NCBI GenBank assembly: GCA_948567375.1
Contig: OX419759.1
Location: 23,227,493 to 23,291,492, forward strand
Length of the DNA: 64,000 bases
Source of the DNA: Lunularia cruciata
Taxonomy: Eukaryota; Streptophyta; Marchantiopsida; Lunulariales; Lunulariaceae
Direction: 5' to 3'
Shown: piece after piece, positions 37,046 to 47,819 of the stretch
Numbering within the stretch: the stretch's first letter is position 1
How the letters are laid out: each line of letters opens with the position of its first letter
Notes under the pieces: generated by a model
Told to the model about the DNA's origin: nothing
The model's database searches: none
The model's input: the letters and a program-made list of their open reading frames with translations, nothing else
Program-made: the position numbers and the translations under genes

Positions 37046-38640
37046 TTGAAAGAAGTGGAGTCCCAAGATGGGAAGTTTCCCAAGAAGGCAATCATGGAGC
37101 AAGCTTGGAAGAGAGATGAGTCCCTAGAAGGGACGTTTGTTAGTAAAGCAGCCATAGAACAAGCTTTAGAGGAAGATAAGTTTGTATTTGCGGTGTGGAT
37201 CAAACCGATTGCACAAGACCAATATGTGGAGGACCGAGAGCCTCATCAAGTAATGGTTAATCGGATAGTTAAGGAGTTTACGGATGTGTTTCTAGATGAT
37301 CTGCCAAAGGGATTACCCTCTAATCGAGGTATGCTCTTCAAGATCAAGTTATTGCCAAGGAGTACTCCAATGAGTAGACCGATCTATTGGCTCTCACCAA
37401 AGGAGTTGGAGGATTTGAGAACAACACTTATAGAGTTGTTGGAGAAGGACTTCATCCGACATAGTACCTCTCCTTGGGGAGCAATGGTACTATTTCTCCC
37501 AAAGAAGGATGGAGGACTTTGTTTTTGTATTGATTATCGTGGGCTCAATAAGCAAACCGTGAAGAATGCATATCCCTTGCCTCAGATCGATGACTTGCTT
37601 GATCAACTAAGTGGAGCACATTACTTTTCCAAGTTGGATCTTTGCAGCGGCTATTGGCAAATTCTGATTGATAGAGAGGATGTGCAAAAGACTGCCTTTT
37701 GCACAAGGTATGGGCATTTCGAGTGGAGAGTTTTACCTTTTGGACTCACTAATGCTCTAGGAATCTTCATGGATCAGATGCATCGGGTGTTAGATGGACT
37801 ATTGGACCGGTCAATGGTGGTGTTCGTGGATGATATCTTAATCTATAGCAAGACAGAGGCAGAACAAGTGAATCATGTGCAAGAAGTCCTAAGACAACTA
37901 CGATAATGGAAATTTTACTGCAAGAAGTCAAAGTGTGCCTTTTGGCAGAAGGAGGTTACCTTCTTGGGTCATAAGATCTCCTCAGAGGGGATCAAGATGG
38001 AAGAAGAGAAAATCAAGGCCATTACTGATTGGCCTACCCCAAAGGATGTTATAGAAGTACGGGCATTCAATGGATTGGCCAGTTTTTACCGACGGTTCAT
38101 CCATTATTATGCTCATGTGGTTGCACCATTGACTGACCTCTTGGGAAAGAACTCGAGCTTCCAGTAGAACACCAAGCATGAAGAAGCATTCTAGAAGTTG
38201 AAACATATGGTGTATTCAAGACCCATTCTTCAACCATATGATACTCAACTACCTTGTGTGGTTGATTTTGATGCTTCTAACTTTGCAATTGGAGTTGTGT
38301 TGCAACAAGAATTCCCAAATGGACTACATCCGATTGCCTTTGTGTCTCACCAACTAAATACAACTGAAAGAAATTACTCTACTTGAGATCAAGAACAACT
38401 TGCAATGGTATATGCCACCAAGGTATGGAGGCATTATCTCTTGGGGAAACAAGTGATCATGCGAACTGATCACAAGCCATTGTTGCAAACCTTACACCTG
38501 GAGCACATGAAGAGTTGACATCATCGATGGGAAGAGCAACTCCAATTGTTTGACATCAAACTTGAGTACAAACTAGGTCGGTTCCATGTCATCCCTGATG
38601 CTCTATCACAACAACCTGATTTGAAGTCTCTTCCTCTCAT
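37046..38640 (+). pseudogene. Family A reverse transcriptase and RNase H
   Basis: RT is well preserved in 37046-37906: [58 protein letters not shown] and the catalytic [13 protein letters not shown] at 37904 ends it. The text continues (TFLGHKISSEG, FNGLASFYRRFI) to RNase H (VVDFDASNFAIGVVLQQ near 38260, RTDHKPLLQTL near 38462). Further stops stand at about 38165, 38192, 38384 and 38516, several at places where sister text suggests Trp, Gln or Arg, consistent with C-to-T decay. RT copies RNA into cDNA; RNase H removes the RNA. Confidence 0.88.
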
Positions 38641-38842
38641 CGCGGCAGCAATTACAACGGTGTCAATTAACCCCAAGATCCATAACAGGTTTTGGTTAGC
38701 TCTACAACAAGATCCCTTTTTCCAAATGGTACATGGTCGTCTAACAATAGATGACAAGAAGTACAACACCTTCTCCTTCAAGGAGGGCCTTCTATTCCAT
38801 GCAAATCGGATCTATGTTCTAGCCAAAGAGGATCTTTGACTT

Positions 38843-39690
38843 GTGCGCCTTCAAGAAGCCCATGATTTACCCATTGTTGGTCACATGGTTGTGGACAAGA
38901 CCTTGGGTACCCTCCAACGTCAATGGTGGTGGCCCAACATGACACAAGATGTTCAAGACTTTGTCCAATTGTGTGAGAAATGCCAACGTAACAAGGCCAG
39001 CAACCAGAAGTCGAGTGGACTTCTTCAACCGCTTGCCTTCCATCAGCTTGCTGGGAGCATGTGAGCTTGGATCTCATCACATCCTTGCCAAAGAAAAAAC
39101 AAGAATACACCACCATTGTGGTGTTTGTGGATAAGCTTAGTAAGCAAATCCACTTGGCACCAACTTGTGATACCGTGGATGCTCCAACCTTAGTGCAAAT
39201 CTACTTTGACAATGTCTTCAAGCATCATGGGATGCCATGCGTACTCATCTTTGACCGTGATCCTTGATTTACCGGGAAGTTTTGGCAAGCACTCTTCCAG
39301 ATACTCGGCACCAAGCTTGCTTTGTCCATGGCCTATCATCCTCAAATTGATGGACAAACCGAATGTGCAAATCATACATTGGAGGATATGTTGTGGGCCT
39401 TGGTCAATGCCCACCATACCAACTGGGATGAATGTCTTGTAGCTGCAGAATTTGCCTACAACAATTCCAAACAAGCAAGCATAGGATTTTCTCCTTTCTT
39501 TCTCAATTTTGGCCAAGATCCGCTTGTTCCAGATTCTCTTCTTGCTCCCCCTCCCTCTCAGGTTCCTCATACTTCCACATTCTTGACCACTATATCCCAA
39601 TCTCTCCAACAAGCCAAGTCTCACCTCCTTGTTGCTCAGAATCACCAAAAACAATATGTGGACCACCATCGTTGTGATCTCACCTTTGAA
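38843..39690 (+). pseudogene. Family A integrase (zinc domain and core)
   Basis: An HHCC zinc domain is visible (HDLPIVGHMV ... CEKCQRNKA, 38860-38998). The DDE core follows in two frames: SLDLITSLP, VVFVDKLSKQIHL, FDNVFKHHGMPCVLIFDRDP, then a stop, then AYHPQIDGQTECANHTLEDM with the glutamate. The C-terminal text (SQSLQQAKSHLLVAQNHQKQ, DLTFEV) runs into an inversion breakpoint at about 39690, beyond which the remaining C-terminus and chromodomain are found on the opposite strand. Confidence 0.85.
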
Positions 39691-40240
39691 GTTTATGGAA
39701 AGGGTACTCCATATGTTGGCAACGGCCTCGTTGAATATGGCGACGTGCAAGGATATGATCAACTTCGTACTCCTCATGATCATTGATAGGGACAAGAAGA
39801 GGGAGAGGTTGGACTCAAGAGGAAAAGGAAGAGGGGTTAGGAACAAAGGGTTTCAACTTGGAAACATGAAAGATAGGATGGATACGTATGTGACAAGGCA
39901 AGGCAAGTCAATAAGCAACAGGAGAGACAATTTGGGTGATATCAAAGGGTCCTATCCAATTAGGTACAAGTTTACAAACTTGGGTATCAAGTAGAAGAGG
40001 GAGGTTACTGGAGGATAGCATGACTTTATCACCAACTTCAAAGGTGAGATCACAACGATGGTGGTCCGCATATTGTTTTTGGTGATTCTGAGCAACAAGG
40101 AGGTGAGACTTGGCTTGTTGGAGAGATTGGGATATAGTGGTCAAGAATGTGGAATTCCTTGATGGCTGTCTGTGCATTTTGGAGGTGGGAAAGAGGTTCC
40201 CATGTGGCATCATGAAAGGGATACCCTTTCCAAAGGACCA
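39691..40240 (-). pseudogene. Inverted segment: integrase C-terminus and chromodomain start
   Basis: Read on the minus strand from 40213, this repeats the integrase C-terminus (SQSLQQAKSHLLVAQNHQKQ, DLTFEVGDKVML, LVPNWIGPFDITQI). It then encodes the first half of a chromodomain (NDHEEYEVDHILARRH, near 39790-39720). The rest of the chromodomain (PFHDATWEPLSHLQNAQTAI) lies on the plus strand at 40262-40330 and also, as a mirror, on the minus strand at 40240-40165. The segment is therefore a local inversion with duplicated ends inside A'. Confidence 0.75.
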
Positions 40241-40330
40241 TAGGGAAGTTTATGGAAAGGGTATCCCTTTCATGATGCCACATGGGAACCTCTTTCCCAC
40301 CTCCAAAATGCACAGACGGCCATCAAGGAA
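40158..40330. repeat. Palindrome at the inversion boundary
   Basis: GATGGCTGTCTGTGCATTTT...GGTATCCC pairs with the reverse complement ending ...AATGCACAGACGGCCATC. The arms are about 75-80 bp and the spacer around 40235-40252 is short (ACCATAGGGAAGTTTATGG). Both arms encode the end of the same chromodomain. A second, larger inverted pair is 39560-39690 against 40030-40160. Confidence 0.85.
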
Positions 40331-40381
40331 TTCAAAGCTTCACTGGCGACGAGGACGTCACCAACTAGCGGCGGGGGAATA

Positions 40382-40803
40382 TGTAACAATTTGGAATTTA
40401 GCAATGAAGGTAGTCGGGCTTACAAAGTAGAGAATAAGACAAAATAGCTTAGAATATTCTAAAAGCATCTAAGAAGCTTCTTGGAAAGCTTCCCAACTAG
40501 TTAACTTGCGCCCTAAGTAGGTAGCTTCTAGAAGAAAGCTTCTAGAAGCTTCTAACTAGCTTAGCTTGCATGCCAAGTAGGCGGCTTCTAGAAGGAAGCT
40601 TCTTGAGAAGCTTCCTGGTTAACTTGGCTTGCACTCCAAGAAAGCGGCTCAAGGAGGTTCTTGAGAAGTTTTGAGGGTCTTGTATGCTACCTATAAATAC
40701 CAAAGCCAAAGCTCATGCTAGGCATTCGGAGTTTTCCCTCATTCAAGTGTTCCAATGTGAGTTTCCATTCTCCTATTTCTCTCCTCGGTTTTGGTCTTTT
40801 ACA
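40382..40803 (+). repeat. Family A LTR (3' LTR of A')
   Basis: 422 bp, TGTAACAATTTGG ... GGTCTTTTACA, preceded by a purine-rich GCGGCGGGGGAATA that should be the polypurine tract. It contains TTCTAGAAGCTTC (40540-40552) and other heat-shock-like units. It differs from its partner LTR at many sites, which suggests an old insertion. Confidence 0.9.
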
Positions 40804-40847
40804 TACTCTCTATCAATAGGAATTTTTTAATAGCCGCTATGAAGATC
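40804..40847 (-). pseudogene. Small piece of outer family A reverse transcriptase
   Basis: On the minus strand it corresponds to the RT stretch around 37645-37690 (SGYW-I-IDRE). It shows that the outer element continues between A' and the family C solo LTR. Confidence 0.75.
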
Positions 40848-41532
40848 TGTGACCCGGCCTGTCTCTCACTCAGGATGAACCTCTGATGGCTATTATGGTA
40901 GCGCACCATGGACTAAGAAGGCAAGGAACCCCAACTCCATCATACTCCTCCAAGGCTAACACTCCAAGACTCAAGACATTGCTTATTAGAGAACTCAATG
41001 AGAGAGAGATAGTTGCAAATGAAAGGATGATGAGTACCTCTTCACCCCTTGTTTCTATACTTGTGAATAATTACGTACCAAAGTTACTAATCACCGTAGT
41101 AACTCAAGTTACTAGACTAAAAGTCAAGTAAAATCAAAAAGTAGAAAGGAATATCCATTCATATGGGCATATTCCCCTAAGCATGTAGTCTTATCTTGAC
41201 CCAACCACTAAGTTAAGGATTCCTTCACATGGGCTATCCTTGGACTAAAGAAGAATCCAAAACAAAAAGGCTTGCAGACCCAAGAGTTCTAAACTCTTTC
41301 CTCAAAGCCAAACACCTAGGAATAATATCAAGTCAACACACTAAAATCCAAAATAGTGGTGTTTATCTTTTCTACTTCCTCTAAAGTAAGGTCCCCTCTA
41401 TCTTAGCTATGACTAACTTTAGCTAACCATGACTAATATAGAACCATCCTTTATCTTTATATAAATAATTTCTCTTAAGTACTTGTAATACCAAGCTAAA
41501 TATCACAATACCATGCACAAATGGGTTTTATA
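40848..41532 (-). repeat. Solo LTR of family C
   Basis: 685 bp, TGTGACCCGGCC ... GGGTTTTATA, matching 56373-57062 and 63501 onwards. AGATC at 40843-40847 is repeated at 41532-41536. It splits the RT of outer element A, whose text joins across it (GATC | CAACTTGG, as at 15-28). The plus-strand frame at 40886-41131 is not a gene. Confidence 0.9.
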
Positions 41533-42612
41533 GATCCAACTTGGAAAAGTAGCATGCTCCACTTAGTTGATCAAGCAAGGGTCATTGATCCAAGGCAAGG
41601 GATATGCATTCTTCACGGTTTGCTTATTGAGCTCACGATAATCATTATAGAAATGAAGTCCTCCATCCTTCTTTGGAACAAATAGTACCGGTGTTCTCCA
41701 AGGAGAGGTACTATGTTGTATGAAGTCCTTCTCCAACAACTCTATAAGTGTTGTTTGCAACTCCTCCAACTCCTTTGGTGAGAGCCGATAGATCGGTCTA
41801 CTCACTAGAGTACTCCTTGGCAATAACTCGATCTTGAAGGGCATACCCCAATCAGAGGATAATCCCTTTGGCAGATCATCTGGAAATACGTCCGCAAACT
41901 CCTTAACTATCCAATCAACCCTTGCTTGATGAGGTTCTTGGCACTCCGCAGATTGTTCTTGTGCAATCGGCTTGATCCACACCGCAAATACAAACTTATC
42001 TTCCTCCAAAGCTTGCTCTATGGCTACTTTACTAACAAACTTCCCTTCTAGGGACTCATCTCTCTTCCAAGCTTGCTCCATGGTTGCCTTCTTGGCAAAC
42101 TTCCCATCTTGAGACTCATCTTCCTTCTAGGTTCTTTCTATGGCTACCTTCTTGACAAACTTCCCATTTTGGGATTGACTATTGTTAGGTATCTTACTCA
42201 GAGGTGCCAGACAACCTAATCGGAAATTCCTACCTTGGTGTTGTACTTGAATTTGGCGTTGGGTCCAATCAAATTGAACCTTATGATGTTCAAGCCAAGG
42301 TAGACCTAGAATGATATCATAGTGTAGAGATGCCACTACAAACCTCATACACTCCAAATACTCCTTCCCAATCTTGAAGGTAATAGGATGCGAGATGCGG
42401 AATGCAAAACCCTTTCTACCATCCGCCATCATCAAGCTACTTTCAATCACTGGCTTGATAGGAATACCCAATTCCCTTGCTACTTGCATAGACATGCAAT
42501 TCTCTAAACTTTTAGAATCAACCAAAATCCTACAACCCCAATTGGATATTGTACCTCGCAAGTGAAGCAAACTTGCATAGGTTGAGCCTTCAATCCCATT
42601 GGAACTAATCAA
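41533..42612 (-). pseudogene. Outer family A protease and N-terminal RT
   Basis: Protease lies in 42612-42127 (RILVDSKSLENCMSMQVARE, DIILGLPWLEHH), with the active site read as D-S-K. A stop and frame change near 42125 separate it from the linker and RT (42081-41563: [52 protein letters not shown]). The frame is lost near 41570 and RT text ends at the family C LTR. Confidence 0.85.
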
Positions 42613-42616
42613 GCTC

Positions 42617-43354
42617 TTAGTAGGTGGCCCAAAATCTCCTACTGGATTTCCTCATTTTCCTGATCATTCCGCTCCAAAAAATCCACTTGGGCAACTTGTC
42701 AAGGTCGTCCATTCTTGAGTGTACATTCAATAATGTCATGCCCCAATTGGTGAAAAAAAAAACAACCACCATTTTGTCGTAGTTTCTCTCTATTTGTCGT
42801 GCCAAGTGGTCTTTGTTGAATGGCATCAATCTCCATTGGTGCTGGCTCCTCCACTTGTGTGTAGTGTATTGGTAGGCTCTGTGGAGGTTGAGGTCAAGAC
42901 CAAGTTATTGCCACCAAGGAATCAAAACATTTGGCCAACCGCATAGTTTCCTCCAAGTGTTGTGGCTCTTGTATGGTTACCTCTAATTTGGTTATTGCCT
43001 TCAAGCCCCTCACAAATTGATCCAAAGCTTCACCTTCCAATATATTTGGAATTTGCATGATGGTGTTTTGGAATTGCATGATGTAACTTCTTACAGAGCT
43101 AATCTGTTTCAACTCTGTCAACTTTTCCTGTACAACTTGTGTGGCATTTATAGCTTAGAACTGACTAATTATTGCGTTCTTGAATTCTGTCCATGTCAAG
43201 ATTGGTGCAACAATTTGTCGTTCAGCTCGCTCCACTTAGAATCTCCACCATAGCTTTTCTACTCCATCAAATTGGCTAGAAGCCAAGAGAATCTGTTTTT
43301 GCTCATCTTGTAGATTGGTAGCTTCAAAATAACATTCACAATCAAACATAAAAT
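42617..43354 (-). pseudogene. Outer family A gag, C-terminal part
   Basis: Contains the capsid-like stretch QISSVRSYIMQFQNTIMQI and RGLKAITKLEVTIQEPQHLE (43121-42894), and a zinc-knuckle remnant near 42770 (HQLGHDIIECT-like in a shifted frame). It begins at the target-site duplication of element B (AAAAT, 43350-43354). The gag start lies on the other side of B, at 53691-53990. Confidence 0.8.
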
Positions 43355-43806
43355 TGTCACGCCATTTGTAGTGTCACATCTAGATTGCTCGTACATTGGA
43401 GTTGTAGTGATAGTAGTTAGAGTTATTTCAGTAGTTTCTCAAAGACTACTTTCCGATGGTCAGATTTTGTGTTTGGGATACTTACTTCACGGTGGAGCCC
43501 ACCGTCACTTTGCACCATTTGCACCGTCAAATGTGCCATCAGTGGGACCGTTAGGGTTCAGACCTAGCTCAAGTCCAGGGGGTATACTTTTGAATTGAAG
43601 CTCTAGAGAGCTCACTTCTTTGATGTTGAGCCTTTGAGTTCCTAGCTATGGTGGATAGAGGTCGACGAGCGTCACTTGGATTCTTTATGCTGGAGTGGGT
43701 GTGACTTGACTGTAATCAATGCACAGTTGTTGGCAGTTTATAGAGTGACAAATCAAGTACTGATTTGAGTTGAGTTGAGTTGAGTTGAGAGTGGTAAACA
43801 ATCTGA
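43355..43806 (+). repeat. 5' LTR of element B
   Basis: Begins TGTCACGCCATTTGTAGTGTCAC and matches 52707-53582 (minus the inserted family A LTR) up to GAGTGGTAAACAATCT. The right end is approximate because the 3' copy continues with a block (53586-53690) not present here. A (GAGTT)n run lies at 43769-43790. Confidence 0.75.
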
Positions 43807-45042
43807 TTACATCAAAGAAGTAAAGTTAGGGGGAAATCGAGTGCATCAACTTTGAGTGTTGGTGGTATCTCCAAGCTCAGTGGATTGCTTGTAGCTCAAT
43901 TCAAGTTCAATTTTTCCTTGGTGTGCAAAAGCTTGTTCAATCAATGCAGATTTGGCAATAAGGCAGATGATGTGCGGAAGTGCATGCCAATTTTCGAGCA
44001 AAGAAGGAGCAAATTTCAAGCAGTGGTTGTGATTTTGAACTTAGGAGGTGAAGGTAGTACTAATTTGTTGCAAGTTGGGCTCAGAAAGTAAAATTGAAGG
44101 TAGAGTTGGGAAGCTATTCTCGTGAATTTCTGATTTGGAGAAACCCATATTTTCAATTTGGCTCGAGTGAAGAGTTAGCGAGGGATTTGGCAGTCAACCA
44201 ACTTTAGGGTTTACGTCAAATTTTGGCTGGATTTTATGTCAGATTTTGGCCAGATTTGGAGGAGTTTTGCTAGTTTGGAGGAATTTTGCAAGTTTGGATA
44301 AGTTTTGCCAATTTTGGAGGAGGTTTTAAGTGGCAAGAAGAAAGGCCTCATTTGGTTGAATTTTGGCATTTAGAGGCTTCAAGACATAGGACTATGAGAG
44401 GCTACAAAGGCTTGGAAGGGCCAACAAGCCAGCTTGTTGGCGTGAGGCTAGCTAGTTTAGAGTAGATCTTGGCCATTGGTTGGCAAAATCTGCCTTTCCT
44501 GCTAGATTGTGCGCAATATGGTTTGACCCTTAGATCTCTTATTCCTAGACTGGTGCCCGAGCCAATTGGTCCACCCTCACTTGTTGTCTTAGTGATTGTG
44601 CAACTGTTATCTATACACTTGTAGCTTGGGCTAGGAAATGCAATCTGATCTCATTCTTGGTGATCTTGGTAGCTTAGGACATAGATACAAACTTCTCTTA
44701 TATCAAATGCCAAATGGTGGTAAAGTCAATCTCGTGTTGTTTTATGAGATGGAGGGTTTTTGTTTAGATTTCTTGTGATTGGCTCCCCTCCATTCTCTAC
44801 TTCTTGTTTGTGCACCATGTTTGTATGAGATGCCCTGACTTTTGAGCATTGGTGCTCTGGTGTGCTCTCGGTAGTGAGGCTGGAGTGATGACCAGTCATA
44901 CTACCTCTATTTCTCTATGGTGAGACAGGAAGTGATGACTTGCATACCGTGAGAGTGCGTGTTATGATGGCAGGTTACAGGTTGCCCTTTCCCCTAGTGT
45001 AGTTATCACTAGGGGTTATCTCGGTTAGAGTTACATTAGTAG
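43807..45042 (+). other. Leader region of element B
   Basis: No domain recognised. It contains G/T-rich repetitive text around 44210-44330 (AGATTTTGGC, GGAGGAGTTTTGC, AGTTTGGA repeated) and a small palindrome CCCCTAGTGTAGTTATCACTAGGGG near 44991-45015. The frame at 43852-44091 is unremarkable. Confidence 0.5.
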
Positions 45043-46450
45043 GTGGTGCTTAGTTGGTATTGGCACTGGTGGTGTTGGCACTTGGTGGGGTACTTGTGGT
45101 TGCGACTTGCAGTTGTAGTTGGTGGTTTTGGTTTGTTGTTGTGGCTACTTTGCACTATAGAGTTCTTTGGAGATTCCAAAGGAAATAGCCCTGCAATACG
45201 CAGTGGATTTACTTGGAGTAGCACTCGGTATCAGCCTATATCTCAGGTCCTAGTGAGGGAGGAGATTGACTCTGAGTTGGAGTTTGACACAAGAGTTAAT
45301 TTAGTTGAGAGTGCACTTGGTGTGTCCGCACCATTTTTGTGGGACATGAATGAGATTTATGGGGCCTCTAAAGGTCCTAGGCGTTACTCTGATAGAGTGG
45401 GTGCCATTGAGTTAGATGACTTCATCCAAGAGTTTGATAGTTGGTATGATTTGCAAAAGATCTGGAACCCGACTTTGTTTACACCCTTCATGGCATGGAA
45501 GGAGTTGTTTCAGCATCTAGAAGGTCCATCGATGGATGACTACCATGAGTTCAGGAGAGCTCATTTGGAGGAGATCGAGTTATGAAGATAGTATTGGTCT
45601 TTGAACTACGTCTCTATCACTTCAGGTTTGGTGGCCAAGAATAGATTGGTTGTACCTATGAGTTCTAGCTCGAGTAGTGTTGGTGGAGCTAGTGGAGGTG
45701 CACTAGCTGGAGATAGTGCTACTATGAGTGGAAGTACCGCCCCAAGAGGTGGTGTGGTACTGGGGTTTAACCCCATGGTGGAGTTCTTCTTGTGTTTGAG
45801 GTGAGACTATCACAAATTGCGGACTGACAAGCTGAGGAGCTTGCAGGAGTTTCAACGGAAGGCTAGAGAGAGCCTACGCAAGGCACACACTCGCATGAGG
45901 CGGCTCATCAATTTCACTCAAGGAGTTATTGAGGCCAAGGCAGTCCAGTTTTGGTATGGGATACTGGATAGGAAGTTGCAATGTAGAGTTTGTGATGCTA
46001 TGTTGTTACAAGCTACTTTGCCTACTTTGGCAGTGGTCTTTGGTTTGGCTGAGCATATTGAGCTCAACATAGTGGAGGAGAGAGTGGTGACATCTGGATT
46101 TGGTAGGGAGACCTCATCCACGGTTGTGACTTCTTCTAGAGTGCAGCAGAGTGCACCATGCCCAGTTGGTTTTTGAGGACAGAGTGGACAGCCCATATCC
46201 TATGGAGCGAGTGGAGGGCCTAGTGGAGTTTGATCCTTACCTTCATTTTTGGGTACAATAGCCAATGAGTAGTGGTGTTGCTTGTTGGACTTGTGGTGGA
46301 CCTCACCATCAGAGAGAGTGTACTCAAGGTAATGGACCTGATACCTCGGGTGCATCACAGCCAGCACAAAGGTAGTGTGAGCATTGCCACAGATTTGGTC
46401 ACACTAGTGACCGGTGTTTTGCCTACACCCGGAGTTGCGGAGTGGTAGGG
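45043..46450 (+). pseudogene. Element B gag with two zinc knuckles
   Basis: Pieces 45043-45585, 45601-45804 and 45817-46176 give a gag-like protein (ELDDFIQEFDSWYDLQKIWN, FQHLEGPSMDDYHEFRRAHL, SLRKAHTRMRRLINFTQGV, EAKAVQFWYGI). A first knuckle CWTCGGPHHQREC (from 46283) is one residue short of the CCHC consensus. A second, CEHCHRFGHTSDRC (from about 46377), is perfect. Frame changes and stops (45583, 45802, 46174, 46375) break it. Confidence 0.8.
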
Positions 46451-47205
46451 TTGCTATGGCAGATAGTAGAGGAGCTCCAGTTCATGGAGGACAAGGTGGT
46501 AAAGGTGGTGGTAGAGGATCTATGCCTAGTAGGAGTGCAGTACCTGCCTTTACTTCTGATACAGCTATGGCTACTCGGATGGAGCAGAGATTGGCTAGTA
46601 TGGCCATTGCTCAGAGGAGATCAGATTCGGGTGCTGAGGCTTCCACCTCATATGCTAGTGATAGAGATGCTTTGGACTTCATGTGCGGAGCAGCACAGGT
46701 GGATGCATCTGCAGCAGTGACTAGGAGTGCAGTATGTGCTCTAGAGCCTAGAGGAGCATCAGTGGAGTTGGATCTACAAAGAGGAGAGGTTGGGAGACAG
46801 GTCAGACTTCCTCAGTCTTTCATGCTATCGGAGGCATTGCAAACAACATCCATGGTTCCTAGACATCCTAGTGTAGGTGTGGTAGGTGGTGATGGACTAC
46901 ATGATGGACTACATGCTAGTCAGCCACTTGCTACTATGCAGACTGAGTCTAGCATGATGTTGGGGGCGGCTCAGCTGATTATGCGGCATCCTTTGTTTTT
47001 GGCCAGTGACATGTTTACGTTAAGAGTTGACCCAGCCCTAGTGTTCCGGTTGGCTGCCATGCTTTGTGAGAGTAGGGATGATGCGGTTCCTACTACCATA
47101 GCAGAGGTGGTTGGTAGTAGAGCTGACTTGGGTAAGGAGCATGGGATCTGTTCAACGATTAGTGGTTTGTGGCAAGCACCAATGACTAGAGGAGTTGCTA
47201 GCTAG
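46451..47205 (+). pseudogene. Element B gag-protease linker
   Basis: A long open stretch (part of a 263-codon frame from 46414). It begins Gly-rich (GGQGGKGGGRGSMPS), then Ala/Ser-rich text (AFTSDTAMATRMEQRLASMA), then LFLASDMFTLRVDPALVFRL. No catalytic motif. It lies between the second zinc knuckle and the protease, so it is probably a linker or C-terminal gag extension. Confidence 0.5.
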
Positions 47206-47289
47206 ATCGGCCTTTGAGAGAGCACGGTTTACACCCAGTGTTGTCCTATTGGATAACTAGAGGGGGATTTTCCATTTGGTGGGATCTTC

Positions 47290-47800
47290 AAGGAAGGTCT
47301 ATACACCATAAAGATTCTTGTTAGACTCTGGTGCGCAACTCCTTATGTTGGGGAAGGTTGTAGTTGTTGGTCTGGAGTTACAGAAGACCAATGTGGAGAG
47401 GTGTCCATTTCAAATCTAAACATCTCTAGGTAGAGGTTCGACACAATACATCACAAGTGGGGAGCTTGTTGTCCAGGTTCAGCCTGGTCATCTGACTGAT
47501 AGCTTGGTGGTGAGAGCTCAGGCTATTGCGACGATAGTTGTGTCATATGATATGCTAATTGGGAGAGCAATGTTATACTCCATGGGTTTTAGTATTGACT
47601 ATTGGAAGGAGATAGCCTCCTATAGACCTGGTTGGCAGTTTGGTGAGGGATGGGTATGTCGCCTACCAATACGCTTCAGTAGTGGCAGTCTTGGCTCACT
47701 ACAGTCCGAGACCATGGCAGCATCAATTTTAGCTTTTAGTGGTGCAGTTACTTGGCCTGGTGACTTGTTAGAAGGGAAGCCCATGCAGAGGATACTCTAG
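47290..47800 (+). pseudogene. Element B aspartic protease
   Basis: FLLDSGAQLLMLGKVVV at 47314-47365 contains the D-S-G-A active-site loop. The later YDMLIGRAMLYSMGF with IDYWKEIASYRPGW (47548-47640) is the second half of the fold. A stop near 47416 interrupts the domain. The 98-codon frame 47504-47800 covers the C-terminal half. Confidence 0.75.
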
Positions 47801-47819
47801 TACCAGAGGAGATTACTCG

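Larger units (their letters stand above)
34209..40803 (+). mobile_element. Second family A element (A'), inverted inside the first
   Basis: Two LTRs (34209-34620 and 40382-40803) flank primer site, leader, gag, protease, RT, RNase H and integrase on the plus strand. Its flanks are both family A minus-strand sequence (integrase on the left, RT on the right), so it sits inside its own relative. No 5-bp duplication is present (left GTGAT-like, right TACTC), and about 1.4 kb of the host copy is absent. The insertion was therefore accompanied by deletion, or the junction arose by recombination. The 3' part contains an inverted segment (39691-40240). Confidence 0.85.

Noticed and set aside
39206-39442. 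Alternative plus frame inside A' integrase
   Set aside because: Shadow of the integrase core in the neighbouring frame, whose text matches the outer copy at 33751-34167.
40886-41131. 81-codon frame repeated at several places
   Set aside because: It lies within the family C LTR, so its repetition reflects LTR copies rather than a gene.
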